Of a stretch of 35,020 bases of DNA, positions 23,689 through 33,804 are shown piece after piece; position 1 is the stretch's first letter, and the number at the start of each line of letters is the position of its first letter. Both the position numbers and the translations under genes were made by a program. The DNA comes from Acidobacteriota bacterium. Lineage in GTDB: Bacteria; Acidobacteriota; Terriglobia; Acidiferrales; UBA7541. The stretch lies in the NCBI GenBank assembly GCA_003223255.1, contig QHYJ01000050.1:12781-47800 (forward strand). The letters run 5' to 3'. Under the pieces are notes generated by a model. That model was not told the DNA's origin. It was given only the letters and a program-made list of their open reading frames with translations, and searched no databases.

Positions 23689-25299
23689 ATGAATCGCTTG
23701 CAAGCAACAACAACGAAGAAATGGTTAGCACGGTTGGCGAGCGTGGGCACGGGAGCCGTGATCTTGGTGCTGGCTGGTGCGGCCCAGGCTGCGGTTCCGG
23801 GTGTTACCGGCACGGGAGCAGCGGGGACGTTTAATCTCGTGGCCTCGCAAGGCTACATCACGCAGCCGGACGGCGCCGCGATTTATTCCTGGGGCTACGG
23901 GTGTGCCGCGGGTTCCCGTCCGTCATTTGTCCCCTACAGTACGGGCGCCTTTTGTCCCAACATGCAAATTCCGGGACCGACGCTGGTGGTCACTGAAAAT
24001 GTTCCGTTCACGGTGACGCTCACCAACAACCTGCCGGCGTCGGCGGGCAATACTTCGCTGCTGTTTCCCGGCCTACGGGTCGTGAGCGTGAGCGGAGGCG
24101 TGGCCGGCATAATGACGCAGGAAGCGACTCCCGGTGGTTCGGTCACCTACACGTTGCTCGCCACCACCGCCGGCACGCGTGGCTACATGAGCGGGACGCA
24201 ATCGGACCTGCAAGTGGAGATGGGCTTGTATGGAGCGGTAGTAGTCAAGCCGGCCACTCCCCCAAGTACCTGCGTGCCGCTGGGGAGCGATGTGGCACAG
24301 CACTTGGGGGTGGGCAATCCGGGCATTGATTTCCGGCTGGCGCCCTCGGCATACGACCATGCCGCGACCTGCTATGACCGGGAATATCTCACGCAGTGGA
24401 TGGAGTTGGACCCCAGGATCCACAAAGAAGCGGAAACCCAGGTACATGCGATCGCCAACTGTGCCGCGAGCAGCGCCAGTCCCTGCCCCACCCAGCTCGA
24501 CGTAAAGACTGAGCCTTACCATCCCGCTTATTACCTCATCAATGGGCGCTCCATGCCGGACAACATGGACGCCTCCTACGCGCCCAATTATCCCAACCAG
24601 CCCTACAACGCCAATCCGCACATGCATCCGGGAGATCTAGTGCTGGTCCGCATTCTGGGGCAGGGGCATTGGCAGCATCCCTTTCACGAGCACGGCAACC
24701 ACGTACGTATTCTGGCGCGGGACGGCAACCTGATCCTGAGCCAGACCGATGCTGCCAAGCTCGCCGGGCGCATGGAGTTCAATACCGACACCACTCCGGG
24801 GCAAGCCGAGGACGGAATCTTCTATTGGTCGGGCAAGGGACTGGGCTGGGACATTTACGGGCACACACCGCACAACGCCGGTAATCCATCCTGCGTTCCG
24901 GATGCGAACGGTTACTACACCACCGCCAGCGGCGCTTCCGCCAGCTCGGCTAACTATTACGAATGGTGCGCCGACCACAATCACCCGCTCGAGACCAATC
25001 CGGTGGGCCAAGTGGGAGGCGGCGGCCCCGCGACGCAATTCGACCCCTTAATCGCCACGAATGGCTTGTGGTACAACGGCACACCTTACCTTGGATCCGA
25101 CGCGGTCATGCGCTCGCGCGGCCCAACACCCATGCCCCCCGGAAAGGCCACACAGAACCCCCTGGAAGAGTCTGGAATCGTCTTCATGTGGCACTCCCAC
25201 AATGAGCGCGAGATCACCACAAACGACATTTTCCCTGGCGGCATGCTGCAAATGATGATTGTGGATCCCCCGGTCTGGTACATCGACGAGACACTGTGA
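23689..25299 (+). CDS. Multicopper-oxidase-like protein carrying the second trinuclear half, without type 1 Cys (second gene)
   Basis: This 536-residue secreted protein starts at ATG 23689 after AGGAGAG, with a signal peptide (about 1-35). Its first cupredoxin domain (about 45-188) has lost the ligands: 'SLLFPGLRV' where HWHG is expected, and 'TRGYMSGTQSDLQ' where WYHSH is expected. The C-terminal domain keeps His330, His333 and His335 in 'HPFHEHGNH' (classic HxxHxH) and His502 and His504 in 'WHSHNERE', but Ser503 replaces the type 1 Cys and no downstream axial Met follows at the usual spacing. The set is the exact complement of the first gene. The stop overlaps the upstream-most possible start of the giant gene (TGATG at 25297-25301), so all three are one operon and may be translated in proportion. 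Confidence 0.85.
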   Translation: MNRLQATTTKKWLARLASVGTGAVILVLAGAAQAAVPGVTGTGAAGTFNLVASQGYITQPDGAAIYSWGYGCAAGSRPSFVPYSTGAFCPNMQIPGPTLVVTENVPFTVTLTNNLPASAGNTSLLFPGLRVVSVSGGVAGIMTQEATPGGSVTYTLLATTAGTRGYMSGTQSDLQVEMGLYGAVVVKPATPPSTCVPLGSDVAQHLGVGNPGIDFRLAPSAYDHAATCYDREYLTQWMELDPRIHKEAETQVHAIANCAASSASPCPTQLDVKTEPYHPAYYLINGRSMPDNMDASYAPNYPNQPYNANPHMHPGDLVLVRILGQGHWQHPFHEHGNHVRILARDGNLILSQTDAAKLAGRMEFNTDTTPGQAEDGIFYWSGKGLGWDIYGHTPHNAGNPSCVPDANGYYTTASGASASSANYYEWCADHNHPLETNPVGQVGGGGPATQFDPLIATNGLWYNGTPYLGSDAVMRSRGPTPMPPGKATQNPLEESGIVFMWHSHNEREITTNDIFPGGMLQMMIVDPPVWYIDETL

Positions 25300-25313
25300 T
25301 GGAGAAAAGAGCC

Positions 25314-28300
25314 ATGCGATCCAACGAAGTGAAAGCCATCTTGAAGAAGTCCGTTTTCGCCCTGCCCCTTCTCCTATTGGCAGGGACCGTCTCGCTTGGG
25401 CAGTCGGTCGCTTTGACAGCCACGCGTCAAACCACCACCCTGCCCGACGGCAACACGGTGCCCATGTGGGGATGGGTTTGCGGCGCGGTCACGGCGCCTG
25501 CGACCTGCACAGCGATGAACGGGTCCGCCCAGACTACCGTCACCGTGGGAACGGTAACGGCTACGCCTTGGCAGCCACCGCTCATCACGGTTCCTTTGGC
25601 GACGGGCGCGACCACGGGCACTCTGACCATCACTCTCGCCAACAGCCTGCCCGTCGAGACGTCCCTGACCATCATCGGTCAAATGGGCGGCGGCTTGGGA
25701 GCTGCGGTAAGAGAAAGCGGCCCCCGCACGGATGGTGCTCACCAAGGACAAACGTCTTCAACCTGGCCGATCGCCAACGGTGCGACGTTCACGCCGCCGG
25801 CCCAGGGAGCGCGCGTACGATCTTTTGTTGCTGAAGCGGCCGCCGGCACGGGAACGCAAACCTATAGCTGGGCCGCGCTCAAACCAGGAACCTACCTGAT
25901 CGAGACAGGAACCTATCCTTCCATTCAAGGCCCCATGGGTCTGTATGGAATTTTGATTGTCTATACGCCCGCCGCGGCTGGCGGTACCGCGCTCGGCGCG
26001 GGTACCGCTTATGCAGGTACCGCCTCTACGGCTGCGGCGACCGGTGTAGCCTACTCCATCAGCTACGACGCCAGTGTTCCGTTGTTGTTGAGCGAAATCG
26101 ATCCCGCACAAAATACGGCGGTCGAGCAGTTCCTGGAAACCTCGGCCGGATGCCCAGCGACTACACGCGGAACCGGAACGTGCACGGGCACCATCTCGAC
26201 CACCGCCGCCACCGCGAAGTGGACGGTCGCCTGCGGCTCGGCCCATACCTGTTATCCCGCAGCGGTCAATTACACTCCGATGTATTTCCTGGTGAATGGC
26301 AAGTCGTTCGATAAAACGACCATGGCTTCCTCGGCGGCTCCCATCGCTGCCGCGGCTTCCACCGGAAACGTGTTGGTGCGCTTCGTCAACGCCGGATTGC
26401 GCATGCACATTCCTTCGGTCAACGGCCTGAAAATGTCCTTGATTGCGGAAGATGGCAATGTCCTGCCCGATGTGGCCATCGGCGCTTCGAAGACCCCGCC
26501 ATCGCTGAACGTTAGAGTGCAAAGCGAGGTTTTCCTGCCCGCCGGCAAGGTCTACGACGCGATGGTCAGTCCTGCCAGCAACGCCACCGCCACCGCCGCT
26601 CCCACGGCGTTCACGCCAGCCAACTACCAGGTATTTGCGCGTGACCTGAGCCTTTCGACCAACGGCGCGCGCGACGGCGGCATGCAAACCATTTTGCAAG
26701 TAGCCGGTGGCGTGGCCACCACCGCGGCTGCTGCCATGGTAAATAATTCCACTTACTACTGCGCTCCGGGCGTGACCTTAACGGTATCCGATCCGGGGAA
26801 AGGCGTGGTCGGAAATGCCGTCAATGTGTACGGCGTGACCCTCACGGGTAATCCCCCCAACAACACACTGACGTCTTTCGGCGGCGGCTCGCTGACTTTG
26901 AATCCCAACGGGACCTTCGTGTATACGCAGCCCACCACTAACACGACTTGCGGAGGCAGTTTTACCTTCTACGCCAATGGAAATGTCACTCTGACAGGTT
27001 CGGCAACCATCAGCCCGTCGCCCACGCTCGCGAATAAACCGGTTGCCAACAACGATGCCTACGCCAGCAACATTTCTAGTCTCTTGCGAGTCGCTGCGCC
27101 GGGTGTCCTGACGAACGATACCGACTCGAACCATTATCCATTGTGTGCGGCTCCGGCGGGTGCCACCAGTTGTCCTGCGGGCGTACAGACGATTTCCGGA
27201 AGCGGAGCGACCATTCACTTGAAACCGGATGGGTCTTTCACCGCCACCCTGGCTACACCGCCCACAACGGGAACCACTACGACGACATTCACCTATGTCG
27301 CCGTCAACTCGGAGAAACAGGTCAGCAACTCGGCCACGGTTACGCTGACCTTCCAGGCCGGCAGTGGCTTGATCGTGAAGGTGCAGGACGCACAGACCAA
27401 GACCGCGCTCACCGATTACAAATGGATTATCGAGCAAGACCGCACATTCCACATCGATCCGGCCTGCCAGCAATATGGACCTGGCGGCAGCAAGCCGGCA
27501 TACTGCCCAGCTGGAGTGCCTCCAACTCTCGGCACAAACTTTCACGCCAGTTACATGCCAGTAGTGGCGGTCGGCTGCACGGGGCCGCAGAGCTGCGAAA
27601 GAGATCAGACCGTCTATAACCCGGCAACAGGAACGCATGTACCAGCGGTTTGCGACGGCGGCGTTTGCGCTCCGGCTGGAACAGGAGCGGCCGCGTACTT
27701 GCCAAGCACATTGCCGAGTGCGGTGAACCTGCCAACCACGGATGCCAATGGCAACCCGCTGTACTACTACATCTCGATTCTGCCGGCAGATGCAGCGAAC
27801 TCGTTCAACACGGGCAATGCTTCCGATCCTACGGTCGCAGGAAACTGCACCGCCGGTACAACACCGACCGGACAGTCGGTTGCTTCCACCTGCGGCCACA
27901 CCATGGGAGGCGCGCCCATCGCGCCTGTCTGTACCGCTTCGGGCACGACTCAGACTTGCGTTCTGCCGGCGTCGGTGACAGTAAACGTGGAGCCCAACCC
28001 TCTGCCCACCACCACCGTCACTGTTTTCGTTTTCGAGGATGATTGGCCACTTAACGGCGAACCGGACACCGGCGGAGGTCCGGACGCTTATCCAACCCAA
28101 GAGGTAGGTCTGGGCGATTTCCAAGTCATACTCTGGGACGATGCCGGCGGCAGCGGCGATGCCACCGGGCAGATGACGTACGACATGTTTAATGAACCAC
28201 TGACGAACGCCCTCCATGGATCAATAGACCCCGTCACCGGCTTGTATGCCTGCCCGATCTCTAACGCCAACGGGTCGGCGCCGCCCGTGGGCGTGATCAT

Positions 28301-31300
28301 TGTTTGCCCGGCTACCGAGTCTGACGGCAAAACGCCTTCGCCCCTGGCGGGCCAGGCGGTGATCAAGAATCTGATGCCAGGCAGATTTGGAGTCATCGTA
28401 CACCCCGGTGCCGCGCGAGAGGCTCGCGGCGAGGAATGGCTCCAGACTAACACGCTCGATGGCACCCATTTCCTGGACTCCTTTGTCAAAATGGCGGAAC
28501 CGGCCTACTTCCAGGAGTATGGACCGGGTGGCTTTCACGTCTTTATGGGTATGGCCAATGCGAAAATCATCAACGCCCGATTGCCACAAATTTGTACGAA
28601 AACAACGGCAAACCCAAATCCTCCTGCTTGTCACAATACCATCAAGGGCCAAGTGGCCAACCTGCACCAAGGCCGCTCGCCAAGCGAGCGACTTTACAGT
28701 AGCGCCGTTTTCGCGCAGGGCAATGCGGGAAATTATGCCCCGCTAAACTTCACCACCTGTTATGCCGCCTTGGGTGACCCAGACGGCGCCACCTTTGCTT
28801 TGACCAAGTGCGATGAAAACGGGAACTTCGCCTTCACGGGAATTCCTGATGGCAACTGGGGGCTCGTGGTCTTCGACCAGTGGCTGGACCTAATCGTCGA
28901 TGGATCGAGTAAAACGGTAAACGTGAAGGGCGGCCAGACCCTCAATTTAACGTACGCAGCCTTCACCTGGCAGGCGCACCTGTGGAATTCAACCTATATG
29001 GATTTGAACGGCAACGGCATCCGTGACGCGAACGAGCCGGGGCTGATTCAGGTTCCTACCAGGGTGCGCATGCGGAATGGCAAGTTCAACAACGCTCAGT
29101 TGACCGACATCAACGGGACGGCTAATTTCGACGAAACTTTTCCGCTGTTTAACTGGTATGTCGCGGAAACCGACAACACGCGTTTTCGCCCAACTGGCGT
29201 GCACGTCGTCAATGACGCTGGCGGACAAGTTGACGGTCCGTCGAGCGGCGGGTATACCCCCGGAAACGGGAATAGCGGTCCTTACCAGGGAGTTCTCAAT
29301 TCGAAAGAGAGCTTCCCGGTTCCCACCAATCTTAGAGTGCCGGGCGCCGTGTACTGTGGCGTCGCCGCTTGTACCGACGTGAATCTTGGCAATACCCCCA
29401 ATGGCGGAGGCCCAGGCGGTTCGACGGGCCGAGTGGACCCTGGGTCAATTGTCACCGAAGGCTGGCAGGGCGGCCTCAGCGAATTCGACATGGTCGACTG
29501 GGGTAAGCTGCCCTATGTCCCTGGAGAGACCGGAGGGATTCGGGGCCATGTGGTTTACGGCTCGACTCGACCTTTTGACGACCCTGGACAGCTCTTTCAA
29601 AACCTCTGGGAGCCGCTCGTTCCCGGCGTCACCATCAATCTCTATCAAGAAGGCACTGGTCCCGGCGGGACGCAGACTCTGACCCTGGTTGATACCACCA
29701 CAACCAGCAGTTGGGACAATTGGGCACAGGGCTTCAATCCGACCACGGGCTTGCCCAACATGAACTGCCCCGGACAAGATCCCGCGGATCCTTTCTACAG
29801 TCACACGCTTGCGGGCACTGCCAATTACTTGTTCCCCACCACGACGTTGCCGAACAATTCGCAGTACAAGTGCTATGACGGCTATCACAACCGCAATCAG
29901 ATACAACCGGCACCTTACGATGGCCTGTACCAATTCCCCAGCCCCTATTGCTTGAGCCATCCCACAGGCAGCTTCACGACCGCCTCGGGAGCCACAGGCA
30001 CCTGCACACTGGTAGCTAATCCGGCCTTGCGCGCTCCCGTGCACACTGGCGCATCGCCGTACGTTCTGCCCACCGGGATGTATGTAGTCGAGGCTGTAAC
30101 TCCGCCGAACTATGAAATTGTCAAAGAAGAAGACAAGAACATCCTCATCGGCGACAACTTCATCGCGCCGGTGACACAGCAATTCGGCGCCATCTCCAAC
30201 ATTTTCATCCTGCCCGACCAAGCCACTATCAACAACACCAACGCTTGCTACGGAACCGGCGGCGGATGCACAAATCCAACCACGGACATGGGTCGGTCGT
30301 TCAACGTGGGCGGCTTTGGGCCTGGTGGACTCATCGTGATGCCGGCGCCTTGTGTCGGCCAACTCCGCATCGTTCCCGACTTCATGAGCATTTCTCCGGA
30401 ATCCGGGGAAGTGGCGCCATTTGCGGGGGCTTCTCGCCCTCTATGCGACCGCAAGGAGGTCACGCTCGAAGACCAGATGCAGGCACAAACCGACTTTTTC
30501 GTGTGGACCAAGACGCCTGCCGCCTCTCATTTCACCGGCTTCATTACCGATGACTTCTCCTCCGAATTCGACCCAGCGGCTCCGGCCTACGGCGAGAAGT
30601 TTGCCGTGCCCAATTCCCCCGTATCCATTAAAGATTACAACGGGGTGGAGATTTCCCGCGTGTACTCCGATCAGTGGGGGATCTTCAATGGATTGGTGTA
30701 CTCGACCTGGGAGGTCAATCCACCGAACCCGACCGGCTATGCGCCGGGGATGATGATCACCTGCATGAACGATCCGGGTCCGGTTCCGGGCCCAACGCCA
30801 GGCAGTCTGATCACCGATCCTTACTTCAACCCGAATTACAGCAACTTCTGCTACGAGAACCCGTTCATGCCCGCCGATACCGACTACCTGGACACTCCGG
30901 TGATTCCCACGGCGGCTTTTGCCGAAGGCTACAATCCGCCGGATTGCAACTACCCGGACGGCACTCCTGCAGTCCTGCGAGTGGACGGCGATGGCCCGGG
31001 ACCTTGGGTAAGCGCAATCGGCCATAAGATCACGATTACCTCCCTTGGCAACCAAGTCGTGTCTAACAACGCGTATTCCGGTCCCGCCGCAAGCACCTTC
31101 CCGTACAACCAGAAGTTCATCACCCGCCACTACGGCTTTGGGACCGCCCAGGGCACCGTCACCATCGCTGGCAAAAACATGGGCATCGTGAGTTGGAGCG
31201 ACACCACTATCGTAGCCAACGTATCCGGTGCTATCCCCGCTTGCACCCGGCAGCAGGTGGGCTCCGCCGGCGCGCAGTGCGGGGAATTGATGGTCACGAC

Positions 31301-33779
31301 CGCCACGGGCCAATCTTCGGTCGACGCGGTCACGGTTACCGTTGGCGGCAAAGCTCCCACTTATGTGAACGGGGAAAATCCCAGCAACACTGCCATCCAG
31401 TCTGCGATTGATGCGGCTAGCCCAGGCGACCTGATCATCGTCAACAGCTCGTTTGCGCCAAGCTCGACAGCTCCTGCCGGAACATCGTGTACTGGCGTCA
31501 CCGTGGCCACCGCCACGTGCGTCCCCATAGCGGCAACTTATAACGAAATGTTGCAAATGTGGAAGCCCGTGCGGCTACAAGGCGTTGGCGCGCCGTCGGT
31601 CGTCATTAACGCCAACGCGCACCCGGCAGGCAAGTTGCTCCAGCCGTGGAGGCAGCGCGTGAACTGCTTGTTCGGATTGGCTCTGGACGGCGGCTACATC
31701 ACCAGCACGCATCGGTACGATCCCTCCGGTGCGTTCTCCTGCACTTCGGCGATGCAGAGCAAGGTCGACCCGATCCCCCTCGAGCCTATTGTTGGCTGGG
31801 ACACCAGCCTCAATGGCAATATCGCAGAGCTTTTGCAGGAGCCCACCCTGATGGGCGCCTACGAAGGCGCGGCGATTACCGTTCTGGCCAAAGGCTTGGA
31901 GAACAACAATACTGCCAACTGCAGCACCACGACCGAGACGGTGACAGGCTGTATCCCGCTCAACAGCAGTACCGGTGCAGTCGCCAACAATGGGTTCAAC
32001 AATGGTTTGGGCGACTGCGACACCGCGTCCCAATTCTACGTCTCCAACTTCCTGTGCAACCCATCGCGGATCGATGGTTTGAGCATTACCAATAGTTCCC
32101 AGGGGGGCGGTGGCATCTTCGTACACGGTTGGGGCCATTATCTGGAAATCGCCAACAACCGCGTGTTCAACAATGGCGGCACACTGGGCGGCGGGATCAT
32201 CGTCGGCCAAGCCGAGTCTCCACCGCCGACCTACGATGTGACCGGTCTCACGCAGTTGCCGTTCTTGTTCAACCACGATGTCTACGTGCATCACAACGCA
32301 GTCACAGGAAATACCGCCTACGGGGACGAATTGAACTCCAGTTCGCCCGCGTCGGCAGGAGGGGTAGTATTCTGCGATGGCTCCGATTACTACCAATTCC
32401 AATTCAACTGGATATGCGGCAACCTGAGCACGAGCGACGGCGGTGGCGTCGCCCACATCGGGTTCATCTATAACGGCAACATCTCGAACAACTGGATTGT
32501 CTTCAACCAAAGCTCGAACCCCACACTCCCGACCCACGGCGGCGGCTTGGTGGTCATGGGCTTGGGCCCAGATGGAACTGTTTGCGAGGGCGCGGTGACC
32601 GATACCGAGTGTCCCCCGGCCCTTTCTGACGGCGCTGGCCCCAACACGGTGATTGACCGCAATGTGATTATGGGCAACACCGCCGAAAGCGGCAGCGGCG
32701 GCGGTATCCGGTTACAACACATCAACGGAACGGAAGTGCAACGCAACCCCAACAACTCGGCGGCCTGGTATCAGGTCACCGTAAGCAACAATGTGATCGT
32801 TAACAACGTGGCCGGCTGGACCGGTGGTGGCGTGTCGCTCCATAACGCCGTGAGGGTCAACTTCAGCAACAACACGGTCACTTCGAACGACACGACTTCG
32901 TCTGCCGGAGTGCTTTGGGACACCGCCGGAGCTTCATTTGCGACCGTGCCCCCGCCGGGCTGCGACCCGAATTCAGCGGCTAGCGCAACGAACAACTGCT
33001 CAAACACCGTCATCACGCAATCGAATTTCCTGCCCGCGGGCTTGGAAACCGAAGCGCACGACGCCAACTTGCTGGCCGCGTTCACGGTTCCGACCGTCAA
33101 CTGCGGCCCCGGTCATTCGAATTGCACAAAGTTCTCGAATCCAGCGTTGGACCATAACATCTTTTGGCAGAACCGGGCATTCCGCATTACCACCGGTACC
33201 GTGCCAACGACACCCGGTCTGCAGTCCACCGTCCAACTGGTTCCGTCCCTCACGCAAACCACCAGCGGGTCTTGTCCGAGTGGCGCGAACTACTGGGACA
33301 TCGGAGTTTACGGCGATACCGGCCCAACCAACCATGGCTCGGGCTTCACATTAACGCCCACGAATTCGATTCTTAGCACCGGCGGTTACAGCGGACAAGG
33401 GAACAATTCGAACAACCCGGGCTTTACCGCGCAATATTGCAATGGTTCTCGCGTGCCACCGGAGATTGCCTCACAGCTTTGCACGGGCACAGGCAATGCC
33501 GCCAATGCTCCCGGATGCATCCAACCGGGTACGGTTGGCGTATCGATGACCGTGCCCGCTGGCGTTCCCGATATCAACCAGTATTATCCAGCGTTCACGC
33601 TGGCACCCGCTGCGACGGTAGACGAAGGAAACAACTGGATCAACATGTTCTACGGACCGCTTTCCTTATCGAACCCTACGCGCTACACGGCTGCGGGCAC
33701 AACGTTGGCCCCGCTGGGCAACTACAACCATGGCGCTGGCGGCGGAACAGGCGCTCCCTCGTATTCGCCGAATCCGTAA
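25314..33779 (+). CDS. Giant (2821-residue) secreted multidomain surface protein with degenerate multicopper-oxidase head and beta-helix
   Basis: ATG 25314 is preferred, nine bases after GGAG; ATG 25299, overlapping the previous stop, is possible. A signal peptide covers about 1-30. Residues 31-470 keep the two-domain multicopper-oxidase outline ('TLTITLANSLP', 'KPGTYLIETGTYPSIQGPMG', 'NYTPMYFLVNGKSF') but not the copper histidines. Then come Ig/cadherin-like repeats (about 480-680, 'DPGKGVVGNAVNVYGVTL'), a long SdrD-B/carboxypeptidase-regulatory region (about 680-1600, 'VFVFEDDWPLNGEPD', 'TYMDLNGNGIRDANEPG'), an IPT/TIG domain (about 1900-2010) and a right-handed parallel beta-helix (about 2020-2640, with Asn ladders such as 'NNVIVNNVAGWTGGGVS'). 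It is rich in Thr, Asn, Gly and paired Cys and poor in Lys. No sortase, PEP-CTERM or type 9 signal is seen. A display or scaffold role is likely. Confidence 0.85.
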   Translation: MRSNEVKAILKKSVFALPLLLLAGTVSLGQSVALTATRQTTTLPDGNTVPMWGWVCGAVTAPATCTAMNGSAQTTVTVGTVTATPWQPPLITVPLATGATTGTLTITLANSLPVETSLTIIGQMGGGLGAAVRESGPRTDGAHQGQTSSTWPIANGATFTPPAQGARVRSFVAEAAAGTGTQTYSWAALKPGTYLIETGTYPSIQGPMGLYGILIVYTPAAAGGTALGAGTAYAGTASTAAATGVAYSISYDASVPLLLSEIDPAQNTAVEQFLETSAGCPATTRGTGTCTGTISTTAATAKWTVACGSAHTCYPAAVNYTPMYFLVNGKSFDKTTMASSAAPIAAAASTGNVLVRFVNAGLRMHIPSVNGLKMSLIAEDGNVLPDVAIGASKTPPSLNVRVQSEVFLPAGKVYDAMVSPASNATATAAPTAFTPANYQVFARDLSLSTNGARDGGMQTILQVAGGVATTAAAAMVNNSTYYCAPGVTLTVSDPGKGVVGNAVNVYGVTLTGNPPNNTLTSFGGGSLTLNPNGTFVYTQPTTNTTCGGSFTFYANGNVTLTGSATISPSPTLANKPVANNDAYASNISSLLRVAAPGVLTNDTDSNHYPLCAAPAGATSCPAGVQTISGSGATIHLKPDGSFTATLATPPTTGTTTTTFTYVAVNSEKQVSNSATVTLTFQAGSGLIVKVQDAQTKTALTDYKWIIEQDRTFHIDPACQQYGPGGSKPAYCPAGVPPTLGTNFHASYMPVVAVGCTGPQSCERDQTVYNPATGTHVPAVCDGGVCAPAGTGAAAYLPSTLPSAVNLPTTDANGNPLYYYISILPADAANSFNTGNASDPTVAGNCTAGTTPTGQSVASTCGHTMGGAPIAPVCTASGTTQTCVLPASVTVNVEPNPLPTTTVTVFVFEDDWPLNGEPDTGGGPDAYPTQEVGLGDFQVILWDDAGGSGDATGQMTYDMFNEPLTNALHGSIDPVTGLYACPISNANGSAPPVGVIIVCPATESDGKTPSPLAGQAVIKNLMPGRFGVIVHPGAAREARGEEWLQTNTLDGTHFLDSFVKMAEPAYFQEYGPGGFHVFMGMANAKIINARLPQICTKTTANPNPPACHNTIKGQVANLHQGRSPSERLYSSAVFAQGNAGNYAPLNFTTCYAALGDPDGATFALTKCDENGNFAFTGIPDGNWGLVVFDQWLDLIVDGSSKTVNVKGGQTLNLTYAAFTWQAHLWNSTYMDLNGNGIRDANEPGLIQVPTRVRMRNGKFNNAQLTDINGTANFDETFPLFNWYVAETDNTRFRPTGVHVVNDAGGQVDGPSSGGYTPGNGNSGPYQGVLNSKESFPVPTNLRVPGAVYCGVAACTDVNLGNTPNGGGPGGSTGRVDPGSIVTEGWQGGLSEFDMVDWGKLPYVPGETGGIRGHVVYGSTRPFDDPGQLFQNLWEPLVPGVTINLYQEGTGPGGTQTLTLVDTTTTSSWDNWAQGFNPTTGLPNMNCPGQDPADPFYSHTLAGTANYLFPTTTLPNNSQYKCYDGYHNRNQIQPAPYDGLYQFPSPYCLSHPTGSFTTASGATGTCTLVANPALRAPVHTGASPYVLPTGMYVVEAVTPPNYEIVKEEDKNILIGDNFIAPVTQQFGAISNIFILPDQATINNTNACYGTGGGCTNPTTDMGRSFNVGGFGPGGLIVMPAPCVGQLRIVPDFMSISPESGEVAPFAGASRPLCDRKEVTLEDQMQAQTDFFVWTKTPAASHFTGFITDDFSSEFDPAAPAYGEKFAVPNSPVSIKDYNGVEISRVYSDQWGIFNGLVYSTWEVNPPNPTGYAPGMMITCMNDPGPVPGPTPGSLITDPYFNPNYSNFCYENPFMPADTDYLDTPVIPTAAFAEGYNPPDCNYPDGTPAVLRVDGDGPGPWVSAIGHKITITSLGNQVVSNNAYSGPAASTFPYNQKFITRHYGFGTAQGTVTIAGKNMGIVSWSDTTIVANVSGAIPACTRQQVGSAGAQCGELMVTTATGQSSVDAVTVTVGGKAPTYVNGENPSNTAIQSAIDAASPGDLIIVNSSFAPSSTAPAGTSCTGVTVATATCVPIAATYNEMLQMWKPVRLQGVGAPSVVINANAHPAGKLLQPWRQRVNCLFGLALDGGYITSTHRYDPSGAFSCTSAMQSKVDPIPLEPIVGWDTSLNGNIAELLQEPTLMGAYEGAAITVLAKGLENNNTANCSTTTETVTGCIPLNSSTGAVANNGFNNGLGDCDTASQFYVSNFLCNPSRIDGLSITNSSQGGGGIFVHGWGHYLEIANNRVFNNGGTLGGGIIVGQAESPPPTYDVTGLTQLPFLFNHDVYVHHNAVTGNTAYGDELNSSSPASAGGVVFCDGSDYYQFQFNWICGNLSTSDGGGVAHIGFIYNGNISNNWIVFNQSSNPTLPTHGGGLVVMGLGPDGTVCEGAVTDTECPPALSDGAGPNTVIDRNVIMGNTAESGSGGGIRLQHINGTEVQRNPNNSAAWYQVTVSNNVIVNNVAGWTGGGVSLHNAVRVNFSNNTVTSNDTTSSAGVLWDTAGASFATVPPPGCDPNSAASATNNCSNTVITQSNFLPAGLETEAHDANLLAAFTVPTVNCGPGHSNCTKFSNPALDHNIFWQNRAFRITTGTVPTTPGLQSTVQLVPSLTQTTSGSCPSGANYWDIGVYGDTGPTNHGSGFTLTPTNSILSTGGYSGQGNNSNNPGFTAQYCNGSRVPPEIASQLCTGTGNAANAPGCIQPGTVGVSMTVPAGVPDINQYYPAFTLAPAATVDEGNNWINMFYGPLSLSNPTRYTAAGTTLAPLGNYNHGAGGGTGAPSYSPNP

Positions 33780-33804
33780 TCGGGACGGCGAGAAGGAGGT
33801 TCCA

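Noticed and set aside
26778-28217. 479-residue minus-strand open frame inside the giant gene
   Set aside because: Arg/Gly/Val-rich shadow of the repetitive plus-strand coding sequence; no motifs.
31641-33778. Repeated Asn/Gly codons resembling DNA tandem repeats
   Set aside because: They are degenerate beta-helix coil repeats at protein level, not nucleotide repeats or a CRISPR array; spacing is irregular.
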